Below are positions 32,581 to 42,442 of a stretch of DNA of 64,000 nucleotides, one piece after another. The translations under genes and the position numbers were made by a program. Source of the stretch: Spiroplasma monobiae MQ-1 (GTDB lineage: Bacteria > Bacillota_I > Bacilli_A > Mycoplasmatales > Mycoplasmataceae); contig NZ_CP025543.1 of NCBI RefSeq assembly GCF_002865545.1, positions 806,001-870,000 on the forward strand, written 5' to 3'. The notes under the pieces are model-generated. The model made no database searches and was not told the DNA's origin. It saw only the letters and a list, made by a program, of their open reading frames with translations. Within the stretch, counting starts at the first letter, position 1. Each line of letters opens with the position of its first letter.

Positions 32581-35208
32581 ATAGTTTGCTCTTGTAGTTA
32601 ATGAATCAATAATGGTTCTTGGACTATTATGTTCTAATTCATTTACCACTTTAGATATTGAGTCTAATTGATTTGTGATTTTTGTGAAGTCCTGATTTAA
32701 TTGGTTTGAACCTAACTTACTTCCTAAACCTTCAATTAAGTTTTCTAATTTAGCCATTCTTTCTTCGATTGAGTTTAGTTTTTGAACATCAACCGAGTTC
32801 ATAACAACTTCTTGTTTTGCTTGTTCTCTTTGATAAGTATTATCATAACTTTCAAAAGAATGATCCTTATCTTGATTTTCCAAGTTTTCTGGAACTGATG
32901 GTTCCACTTTATTAGAGTTTGTTAATTGGAATGTAGATTCATTTGAATTTGGAGTTTTGGTTGCTGGATTTGATCCAAATATAGGACTATTTCCTCCTGA
33001 TAAACCGTATTCTTCTTCATACTCAACTTCTGGAGCGAATGAAATTGGTTCATCAATTAAACTTTCACTTCCCATTAAATTTGCATTGAATGATGGAGGT
33101 GCAGAAACAGTAGTTCCTGGTGCTGCATTAGCAATTGCCGCTTGCTTTTCTTGTGCTTTTTTCATGTCTTTCATCATAACTTGAGCAGCCAAGTCTGGTT
33201 GTTCAAAGTTAAAGTCAGAATATATTGTATTTTTGTCAGCATCAGGTCTATCTGATTCAGCTAATTGGTTTAAATCCATGTTAACAGCTCTAGCAAGTTT
33301 TTGTCTTAAGAATTCCTCTTCTAAACCACCAGGTTCTGGCTTTTTAGTACCATGAACAATTGTTTGTGGTGCAATGAATTCATTTCTTCTTGCTTCTCTT
33401 GCTTCTTCTAGGGCTTTTTCATCAAAGTCTAAAATCACATTTGTTTGGAATACCGGAAGAGTTGAAACTGTAGTTCCCGGTGCTCCTTTTGCAATAGCTT
33501 CTTGTTTTGCTTGTGCTTTTTTCATGTCTTTCATAATAACTTGAGCAGCCAAGTCTGGTTGTTCAAATTTAAAGTCAGCATATACTAATGCTTTATCAGC
33601 ATCAGCTGGTGCATTTGCTTCTGGTAACTGATCTAAATCCATATTAACAGCTCTAAGCATTTTTTGTCTCATGAATTCAGCTTCAAGACCTTTATTAACT
33701 GGTTTTGTACCGTGAACCACAGTTTGTGGTGCAACAAATGTTCCAAGCACTTCAGGAGTTTTTGGTTCTTCAATCATAGCTTCAACTGTAGATGGCCCAT
33801 CAAAAGTAAATGTTGGTGGGGCAGAAACAGTAGTTCCTGGTGCTGCATTGGCAATAGCGGTTTGTCTTTCTTGTGCTTTTTTCATGTCTTTCATCATAAC
33901 TTGAGCAGCCAAGTCTGGTTGTTCAAATTTAAAGTCAGCATATACTAATGCTTTATCAGCATCAGCTGGTGCATTTGCTTCTGGTAACTGATCTAAATCC
34001 ATATTAACAGCTCTAAGCATTTTTTGTCTCATGAATTCAGCTTCAAGACCTTTATTAACTGGTTTTGTACCGTGAACCACAGTTTGTGGTGCAACAAATG
34101 TTTGTGGTACTCCAGGTTTATTTCCACCTGAATATCTATCATGTAAACTTTCAATATCTTCATCGACAGATGTTGAGTCTTCTCCACCAAAAGCAGCTGT
34201 TGCTTCAGTAATTGAAGTTGATTTAAAGTTTGAGTTCATTGATTCAAGGCTATCTTGTGTATCGATAGTCATATAGTCTAAGTAGTAACTTTCAGGTATT
34301 TTTAATTTTTTAGCTAGTGAATTTACTTTCATTACATTAAAGTTAAATTTACTAATAATTTTAGCTTTTTCTTTTTCATTTAATGATGAAAGATTAGCTT
34401 CAATTTCTTTTCTTTTTAAAGTTAATTTTGCTTTATAAGTTTTTCATTTTAGATAATACTTTTTAGCCTTACCTTCTTTGTAAATGTTTTCTAACTGATC
34501 TTCAGTTAAATTTGGCAACGCAGAATTATCATTTACTTTTGTTTGATCATTTTCTTTTTGAAAATCCTTTTGCTGGTTTTTCAAATCTACGTTGCCAGTT
34601 AACTTTCCCTCTTTAGATACCTCTTTTTCAAATTTTCTTTCTTCTTTGTAAATTGAAATTAAGTTTCTTTCTTCTGCATAATTATTTAAAGCTTCTGAAT
34701 CAAATAAGATTGCTTCTAATAAAATAAATGCAACTAATATTAAAGCAGATACAATTACCATTATCAATTGGAACGTTAATAATAACATTATTGCTGATAC
34801 CACCATTATAACTTTAATAAATGGTTTTGATAATTTTTGATGTTTTCTTAATCTTACTAACTCCATAATAGAAATTGTAAGCATAGTAACACCAACTCCA
34901 AATATAACAACTAATCAAGCCAAAACCGCTATCATGTTTCCTGGGTTGTTAGCAAGTTCACTTGGTATTGTAGCACTATTTAAAATTCCTTTATCTCCAT
35001 ATATTGGTGATAAATTTCCAATACCACCAGATATTTGATTAAATAATTTATATAAAAATGATTGCATAAATGCTGGTGCAGAAGCTGGGTTTTTAGCAAC
35101 TTGAGAACCAACCATAATATAAGCGACAGATGTTGATCCAAACAGTAGTAATCCAGCTGAAGCTGCTAATGTTAATGATCAAGCACATATAATAAATATT
35201 GCGAACAT
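32563..35208 (-). CDS. Membrane-anchored protein with three 120-residue repeats
   Basis: 881 residues. Two TGA codons near the N-terminal part and one at 34446-34444 are Trp, joining what would otherwise look like three genes into one frame; the Met at 34332 is internal and has no ribosome site. ATG 35208 follows AGGAGG. Hydrophobic helices occupy about residues 3-33, 92-120 and 128-165, then a charged helix region to ~250. Three repeats begin near residues 370, 490 and 610, each starting FVAPQTVVHGTKP and containing LRAVNMDLDQLPEA and FEQPDLAAQVMMKDMKKAQ. The C-terminal ~120 residues are Asn/Ser/Glu-rich and end in a coiled coil. It starts 12 nt after the 702-residue gene. No family recognised; a structural or surface-organising role is only a guess. 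Confidence 0.85.
33536..34102 (-). repeat. Near-identical tandem DNA repeat inside the 881-residue gene
   Basis: The 207 bases 33896-34102 recur without change at 33536-33742, offset exactly 360 nt. A third, diverged copy at the same 360-nt spacing lies at about 33176-33382. Uniform spacing and identity point to recent duplication or gene conversion. Confidence 0.95.
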
Positions 35209-35220
35209 AATTTTTTCCTC

Positions 35221-37329
35221 CTAATTTTTAAGTTCTTCTCAATTTCCTGGAACGGAAATCAATTTTTTATCTTTATCTTTATTTTTATCATTGGCAAATG
35301 ACTCTTCTATGTTAATAGGTCTTCTACCTGCCAAATTTGAATTCATTTCCTTTAATTTCCCTTCGATTTCATTCCTGGGTCTAGGATCTGCAAGCTTTTC
35401 ATTCCTTGCGGATAATGGACTTTGTAGGTTCATACCTTCAAATGGGTTGGCATAAGGATTTAATACCACTTCTTTTTTAGAAATAATTGATGGATCAAAT
35501 CCTGACTCACCTTTTCTTTCCAATCTATCTTGTTCCTCACGCTTTTCTTGTTCTAGAATCTCATTCTTTTTAGCTTCTAGCACTTGATCAACATGAATTC
35601 TTAGATTTGAATCAATTCCCGGATCGTAATCCTCTTCCTCTTCTTCAATCTGTTCTTGTTCTTGATGATTTTTTGCAAAACCTGGAAGTTGATTATTACT
35701 GTGAGTATCTGTAAAGTTACTGTTTGTAATTCCAGGTATATTTCCAGTAAAATTATTATCTTCTTTGTCATAAGTTAATGCTATATCATTTTCTTCTGGT
35801 CTTTCGAAAATATCAGAAGATAAACCTTTTAACTCTTCTCCAAAGAAGTTATCCAAACTACTTTCTTGTCTTGATTCCTTTACTGGTTCAGGACTTTCCC
35901 AACTTGGTTGTTGGAAAGTTTGTTGTTCTTGTTGGAAATTATTAATTTGTGGTTGAGATATAGGTTGTTGAATCTCTTGGAAATTATTAATTTGTGGTTC
36001 CTCATATTTTTGTTGTACCGGAACTTGTTCTTGAACAACCGGTTCTTGCAACACTATATCATCAGACACAACATAATCATAATTTTCTAAGATTTCTTCA
36101 ATCCTCTTCATGTCAACTATTTGTGAATTAATACTTAATACACACGATACACCAGGTATATTCATTATTAAATTTGATATGAATTCATTTATAAATAACA
36201 CTTGATCTATAGCTAATTCACCAGAGTTACTTAGCAATATGTTAATTTCTTCGTTGAAATTATATGATTCAAACAATGCCGAAAATTCATCTATAAACAT
36301 CCCCATAGGGTCTGCTGTTAAGTTAAGTTCTTCAAGTATGTAATCTATTTCAGAACCAGTTTTCCCTCATTCTGTTGCCGCCAATAAAAGCGAAGCTCTT
36401 TCTCAAAGAGTTCTCTTATCATCTAAACTTATTATTTCCGGCAAATTATTAATGAATCTTTTTAACATAAATAAGCATGGTGAAGAATATAGTATTACTT
36501 TAGATAAATCTATTTCAATTATGTTTCTCATTTGTAACTCATTAATAAGATTTTGATTATCAATTAATAAGATGTTTTTAAAACTTAACTCATTTCGTTG
36601 ATTCAATTCACTAAATTCATTTGTATTTATTATTTTTCCACCAAATATATCAACTTCATCTGTATCAAAGAAACTTTCAAATTTTTCATCAAAAGAGTTT
36701 TGTAATATTAAGTCATCATTATGTTGTGATGAGTTAATATATTGCTCTTGAGCAAAATTTTGTTGGTGGTTATTTTGTGGTGTTGAAATGTTTTCAAAGT
36801 CTGGCATTGCTGGTTGAGAAGATCCAAATGAATGATTGTTTTCAAACTCTGGCATTGCTGGTTGAGAAGATCCAAATGAATGATTGTTTTCAAAGTCTGG
36901 CATTGCTGGTTGAGAAGATCCAAACCCAGACAAACCATTTTGTTGGAATGTCATATTATTTTGTGACATTTCATTATTTCCAAACACAGGAGTAGAATTA
37001 AATGAGCTTTGTGATTCTGAAGAACCAAACTGTTTTTCAAAATCTTCCATTGTTCTATTTGAGGCTTGAGCAGTTGGTTGTGGACCATTGTCTGATTCTG
37101 GCATATTGTCAAAATCATTATCCATGGCCATACCAAATGGAGGTACCTTACTTTGGTTTGTTTCGCCAATAAGGGTTTTTATAAATGATGGCACTACAGC
37201 TTTATCGTCAGTGAACCCCATTTGAGCACCTAATCTAGCGTATTTTTCTCTCTCTTTTTCAAGCTCGTTTCGCTTTTTGTCTTCCTCTTCGCGTTGTTTT
37301 CTCATCCTTTCGAATGGATTTACATACAT
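35221..37329 (-). CDS. Large Gln/Asn-rich cytosolic protein, unknown
   Basis: 702 residues, read through TGA codons at 36405, 36369 and 35241 as Trp, so one gene rather than two. ATG 37329 follows AGGGGGTG and an extended -10 promoter. N-terminus: MYVNPFERMRKQREEEDKKR, a charged helix. Residues ~100-215 are Asn/Gln/Ser-rich with three copies of FGSSQPAMPDFENNHS. Residues ~225-420 look like a folded domain (LSFKNILLIDNQNLINELQ; WERASLLLAATEWGKTGSEI). The rest is Gln/Pro-rich (PQINNF repeated) and then acidic/charged to WEELKN. No signal peptide or membrane helix. It is directly followed by the membrane-anchored 881-residue gene, so the two are probably partners. Confidence 0.82.
36797..36928 (-). 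repeat. Three 48-bp tandem repeats in the 702-residue gene
   Basis: Three consecutive 48-bp units, nearly identical at the DNA level, encode FGSSQPAMP(D/E)FENNHS; the third is cut short. Only a Glu/Asp change separates the copies. Confidence 0.9.
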
Positions 37330-37356
37330 ATAAGAGCACCCCCTAAACTTAATGTA

Positions 37357-37362
37357 ATTATA
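37357..37362 (-). promoter_or_regulatory. Extended -10 promoter of the 702/881-residue gene pair
   Basis: TATAAT preceded by TGG on the minus strand, 28 nt before the ATG at 37329; the ribosome site AGGGGGTG lies between. No good -35 is seen, which an extended -10 can tolerate. Confidence 0.5.
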
Positions 37363-37563
37363 CCACATTTTTTCAAATTTTTACCCATAATTGATTGCAA
37401 TGAAAGATATAGTTTGATATGATATATACTTTTTTTTAGTATCAAATTTAATAAATTAAAAAGAAGAAGTAAGTAAATTAGCTTATTTATACTGTTTAAA
37501 AACCTCGTCTTTTGCTTTATTAACTTTTACAAACATATTATAACATAAAAAAGTATATTATAT

Positions 37564-37575
37564 TACACTAGTGTA
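37564..37575. promoter_or_regulatory. Candidate operator palindrome
   Basis: TACACTAGTGTA is a perfect 12-bp palindrome one base upstream of TATAAT (37562-37557, minus), so it would sit in the promoter spacer and could be bound by a repressor. Confidence 0.4.
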
Positions 37576-37613
37576 TATATAAAATCAAATTATTTTAGAA
37601 AAATAAACATTAA

Positions 37614-37637
37614 AAAAACCCTATTTATAAGGGTTTT
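37614..37637 (-). terminator. Terminator after the 432-residue membrane gene
   Basis: AAAACCCT-loop-AGGGTTTT with a T run on the minus strand, ten nt after the stop at 37647. Confidence 0.8.
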
Positions 37638-37646
37638 AAAAGATTT

Positions 37647-38945
37647 TTAATTATTTTCATTTATTTTTTTAAATTTAACGCCCAATATTACATATATTGT
37701 TGCTAAAAAACTTAAACTAATAATTGTTTGAGAAATATATTTTAAACCAGACATTCACGGTTCGGTAACTGTATCTGATTGCCATTTTAATGATCCATAA
37801 GTTTTAATTAAATATTTAGATTCCAAGATCTCGCTACTAAATGATATTTTTCCACTATTTCACATGTCTGTTAATCTTTGTGATTCATGTGCTGAATAAG
37901 CAATAACTATAAGAACACACAATATCTCTATCAATAAGACACTAAACTCAAATGCAAATGTTTTATTTGAAGTTCTTCAATTTTGGATATAAGCAACAGA
38001 AGAAATTAATATATTAGCTATTAAGAAACCAGAAACAATTACAGGTAAGAATTTTATAGCAAAATAAGAACCCTTTGTAATGTTTGAAACATCGCCGTTT
38101 TCCAAAGTTTTATATAGGTCAGATATTATAAATGTTCAGTTTAATAATGAATTCATTTGAGAATTAATTAAACACATGTTTATTATAAATACCAAAGGAG
38201 TTATAAATACCAATGTGGTACCAACAATAAGTCAAAATAGAATATTTTTTCTACTATTTAACGAAAACTTATTTATAAAGTCTTTTATTTTTGATTGACT
38301 TAAACTTCTTGATGGTTGTTCTATAATAATTTTTTTATTATTATCATTTTTCAGTCAAATATTAAAACAAAGTATTACAGCTATTATTTTAAAAATAGCA
38401 AACCATCAAGTTAAAGTGTCTGTAGATCATTTATATTTAAACCCATTGCTATACATTTCCTTAAAATGTTCTTTCATAGATTCTAAGCTTCCACTAAAGT
38501 TTGAAGAGATTTCTTCTTGAACTAAAAATTCAAACAAATTATAAAACCTTGAATATCCATACTCAGATATAGCCTCAATAACAACTGCAAAAACCGCAAA
38601 TGCAGCTATTGTAATTATGTAAGATAATTTGTAATTATTATTAAGCTTAGAATTTAAAAAAGGTTTTAAAAAAACTATCATAGAGAATCCAATTACAAAT
38701 AGAGACAAAGACATCCAAGATAAAAATGTTATTTCGAAAGTTGAAGCCAAAACATTTACACCAAAAGCATCTTTTATTCCTTCATAATTATCTAAATAAT
38801 ATTTTAGCGAAGGATTTATGTTTAAAATAACCAGATATGTAACTACAGGTATTAATAATACAGTAAAAATTACAGAGAATTTTATCATCAAAGCATTTTT
38901 GTTTTTGTAGTTTTCAGCTATAAAGTTATTTTCTATTTTATTCAT
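37647..38945 (-). CDS. Multi-pass membrane protein, unknown
   Basis: 432 residues with about eight hydrophobic helices: near 22-44 (FSVIFTVLLIPVVTYLVIL), 72-95, 110-130, 178-197, 232-257, 300-325, 340-360 and 405-423. A polar loop with several Trp from TGA codons (YKWSTDTLTWWFAIFK) lies around residue 175. Charged loops favour the cytosol on the basic sides. The ATG is two nt after the prmC stop and the AAGGAG site lies inside the end of prmC, so it is the last gene of the prfA-prmC unit. No known family recognised. Confidence 0.75.
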
Positions 38946-38946
38946 G

Positions 38947-39774
38947 TTACTCCTTAGATGTAATGATAAATAATCTTCAATTACTTGAATAATCTTTTTT
39001 GAAATCTATATTATATTTTACTATTTTTGATGAAAAAATCTTTTCCAATTCTTCTTTTTGTTCAAAACCAAATTCACAAACTATTACTAAGTTTTTATTT
39101 TTTGAATACAAATAATCTAATTGATTAAATAAATCCTTATAAAATTTTAGACCTCTATCTTCAGCATAAAGAGCCAGGTGCGGTTCATATTTTTTCACAA
39201 ATTCCCCTACATTTGAATCGTTGTTATCAATATATGGGGGATTTATGGTTATGAAGTCTGGCACAATATCGGTTTGATTAAAAATCTTTAAAAAGTCAGA
39301 ACAAAATATTTGCCCAGACTGTTTATGTTTTTCTAAATTAATTTTTACAACTTCAAGCGCTTCTTTTGATATATCACTTAATAATAAATTAACTTTACTA
39401 TTTAAATTTTTAATAGTAATTCCAATACACCCGCTACCACAACAAATATCAAATAAGTTTTTGTTTTCTAAATCATATTTCATTATCTCATCAACCAGCA
39501 ACTCAGTTTCGGGTCTTGGAATTAATACATTTTCATTTACATAAAAATCAAAGTTATAGAAATATTTGTTATTAATCAAATATGCAATAGGTTTTTTTGT
39601 TTCTTTAAACTCTTTTACAATTTTTAAAAATGAATCTGATTCAATCTTTGATAATTCTTTTTCAATTACAAAGTTATAGTCAGATTCATTTGTTATTTTA
39701 ATAATAATTTCTTTAAACTCGCTTAATGTAAATAAATCAGGAACATATTCTTCTCTTAATTTATTTATTTCCAT
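38947..39774 (-). CDS. prmC: Release factor glutamine methyltransferase
   Basis: Methylates the Gln of the GGQ motif in release factor 1, using SAM. 275 residues. The SAM loop FDICCGSGCIGI is at about residue 104 and the catalytic NPPY is in FITINPPYIDNN near 178. The N-terminal helical substrate domain contains PIAYLINNKYFYNFDFYVNE, and LIPRPETELLVDE is the family signature. A TGA near the C-terminus reads as Trp and extends the protein to TSKE. It starts two nt after prfA, its substrate gene. Confidence 0.95.
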
Positions 39775-39776
39775 AA

Positions 39777-40862
39777 TTAACCCTCTATGTGTTCGATCAT
39801 TTTGTTTTTTTGTTCATCATTAACTAGTTCTACAATAATTTCATCCAGGTTACCTTCCATAACTTGGTCTAATTTATTTAAAGTTAAGTTGACTCTGTGA
39901 TCAGTCACTCTGTTTTGTGCGTAATTATAAGTTCTAATTTTTTCACTTCTAGCTCCAGTTCCAACTGCATTTTTTCTTAAACTTGCAGCTTCACTTTGTT
40001 GCTTCTCTAATTCAGCTTCGTAAATTCTTGCTCTTAACAATGTCATTGCTTTATCTTTATTATCATGTTGACTTCGACCATCTTGTGAAGCTGCAACTAT
40101 TCCAGTAGGAATATGAGTTATCCTTACAGCAGAATCTGTTGTATTAATGTGTTGCCCACCAGCACCAGATGCTCTGTAAGTATCAATTCTTAGGTCTGAA
40201 TTTTTAATATCCACCTCAACATCAGTTACTTCAGGAAGAACAGCAACTGTTGCTGTAGAAGTTTGTATTCTTCCTTTTGAATCTGTTTTAGGTACCCTTT
40301 GCACCCTATGACTTCCAGATTCGAATTTCATTTTTGAATAAACTTTATCACCTTTAACCATGAAAGAAATTTGACTAAAACCACCAGCAGCAGATTCGTT
40401 CATATCCATTACATCAATTTTTCAGTTATTTTTTTCTGCAAACCTTGTGTAAAGTCTAAATAAATCTCCTGCAAAAATATTTGCCTCGTCTCCACCAGCA
40501 GCTCCTCTAATTTCAAAAATAACATTTTTATCATCATTTGGATCTTTTGGTAATAACAAAAGTTCTAATTGTTCTTCAATTATAACAATAGCTTCTTGAG
40601 CTTCTTCTAATTGAAGTTTTGCCAAACCTCTCATTTCTTCATCTTTTTCAGTCTCTAAAATTTCTTTAGCTTCTTCAATATCCTGGTCAACTCTTTTGAA
40701 GTCTTGATACTTTTCAACAACTTCTTGAAGATTTGCTCTCTCTTTGTTTAATTCTGTAAGAAGTTTTATATCTTTCAAAGTTTCTTCTTTTTGAAGTAAC
40801 TGGTCAATAGAATTAACTCTATTTTCCATCACACTTAAGGCTTCTAAGGTTTTTTTATTCAT
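39777..40862 (-). CDS. prfA: Peptide chain release factor 1
   Basis: Recognises UAA and UAG and triggers peptide release. 361 residues. The stop-codon recognition motif PxT appears as PKT in [20 protein letters not shown], and the catalytic GGQ is in [18 protein letters not shown] at about residue 236. One TGA near 40422 codes Trp. RF1 alone suffices in an organism where UGA is a sense codon. Followed by prmC and preceded by tdk, as in Bacillus. Confidence 0.97.
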
Positions 40863-40871
40863 AATTTTCTC

Positions 40872-41474
40872 CTATTCTGGTTTAATGTAACAATGTCTAC
40901 ATCTTGCCTCATATTTTTCATTTGCAGAGATAACAATAATTGGTTCGTTTGCCTTTGCAGGTTCTCCATTTATTATTCTTTGAGTTCTATTTGCATTCCC
41001 TCCACAAGAATGACAAATTGAAGTTAGTTTATCTACATATTCAGCTTCAACTAAAAGTCTATCCACATTTTGAAATGGATTATTTTTGAAGTCTTTATCT
41101 AATCCATTAACAATTACAATAACACCCTCTGCTGCTATATTTGAAATAATATCAACAACATCAGTATCCAAGAATTGAACTTCATCTATACCTATTATAT
41201 CAATTTTTTCTTTTGCATTTTCTTCATTAAAAATATCAAATAACTGTTTACTGTTTTTAACAGGTATTGATTCAATGCTCATACCAGAGTGAGAAAAAAT
41301 ATCCTTTTTTGAATATCTATCATCAATAGCTGGTTTAAAAACTATGACATTTTGTTTTGCATATTTGTATCTTTTTAATCTTCTAATAAATTCTTCAGTT
41401 TTACCAGCAAACATACATCCTGTAATTAATTCAATTCAACCTTTTTTGCTTTTAGGGTTTATTCTATAACTCAT
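40872..41474 (-). CDS. tdk: Thymidine kinase
   Basis: Phosphorylates thymidine for DNA synthesis from salvage. 200 residues. P-loop ELITGCMFAGKTEEFIRR near residues 16-33, DEVQF (Walker B-like) near 107, and a zinc site from CHSCGG and CRHC near the C-terminus. One TGA (Trp) lies near the start, so the true ATG at 41474 precedes it and is preceded by GAGGAG. Followed by prfA after nine nt. Confidence 0.96.
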
Positions 41475-41486
41475 ACTTTTTCTCCT

Positions 41487-42434
41487 CTATTCAATAAGAT
41501 CTTGAAGATCTGTAATAAGATTATCTAATTCATTTCAACTATTTAATTTTGCTCCAGAAGCTAATTTGTGACCACCACCATTGTAATTGGTTGCAACAGA
41601 GTTGATGTTAAAGTCTCTACTTCTTATTGATACTTTAACATTTTCATTACCAGGAGTTTGATAAGCTAATGCCCATATTTTAATTTCCTTAATTCCAGAT
41701 AAAACTGTCAATGCACTTTTAACTTCTTCTTCACCCAAATTAAGAGTTTCAAAGAAATCACTTGTAACTTTAATGTACGCTATCTCATTATTGTTTTTAA
41801 ACTCCGCCATAGAAAATGCCTTATTGTGTCATTTAGCAAGCTCTAATTTTTTTAAAAACAATTCCGAGTAGACCTCTGTAATTATAACACCAGCTTCAAC
41901 AAGAATCTTAGCCGCTAGAAATGTTTTCCCGTTTGTTTTTTCAAAAAGAAATCTTCCAGAATCTGTTATTAAACCAAAGTAAAGATAAGTTGCTCCTAGT
42001 TTAGTTAGTTTAAGGTTGCAATTATTTGATCACAAAGTAATAACCTGTGTACAAGCAATCGCTGATGGGTCAACCAACTTTCCTTTACCAAAGTTATCAA
42101 CCTCTAAATGATGATCAACTTTAAAAACTTCTTTAACTTTTTCTTTAAACTCAAAATCAACTCTTTCAAAATTGGCTACATCAACAGTTATTAAGAGAGA
42201 AGTTGAAATAATTCCTTCTGTTAATTTTGATTCATCTTCTTCTCTTGTTCCAAAATTCATCTTTTCTCCAACCACATAGACATTTTTATTATTGAAGTTA
42301 TTTAATATTATTTCCCTTAGTGCATATGCACTACCTTGTGTGTCTCAATCCGGAGAAACGTGTTTAGCAATAATTATATTTTCATATTGCTCTATAACTT
42401 TTAATAAAGCTAACTCATTACTTTTATTTTCCAT
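41487..42434 (-). CDS. DHH-family phosphoesterase (nanoRNase/pAp-phosphatase type)
   Basis: 315 residues. DHH motifs: HVSPDWDTQGSA (about 25-36), a central VDVAN, the DHH signature KVDHHLEVDNFG, and the C-terminal DHHA1 signature YNGGGHKLASGAKL. TGA codons encode Trp at residue 30 and elsewhere. This layout is that of NrnA-type enzymes, which degrade short RNA and dephosphorylate pAp; c-di-AMP or other linear substrates are possible. Located between the PotA-like gene and tdk; the gap to tdk is 12 nt, so likely one transcript. Confidence 0.9.
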
Positions 42435-42442
42435 ACTTCTCC

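Larger units (their letters stand above)
37330..37646. other. AT-rich intergenic region with promoters and a palindrome
   Basis: 317 bases without a gene. On the minus strand it has an extended -10 TGGTATAAT (37365-37357) just before the 702-residue gene, TGTTATAAT (37545-37537), and TATAAT (37562-37557) next to a 12-bp palindrome. A roughly 200-nt stretch between the distal and proximal promoters holds no ORF of note. A terminator for the upstream membrane gene lies at 37614-37637. No tRNA or known structured RNA was recognised. Confidence 0.6.

Noticed and set aside
32563-34332. Separate 589-residue gene starting at ATG 34332
   Set aside because: The frame is open upstream through a TGA (Trp) to 35208, and no ribosome site precedes 34332; the single 881-residue reading is better.
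36797-36928. CRISPR-like direct repeats
   Set aside because: The 48-bp units are head to tail with no unique spacers and encode protein repeats in frame.
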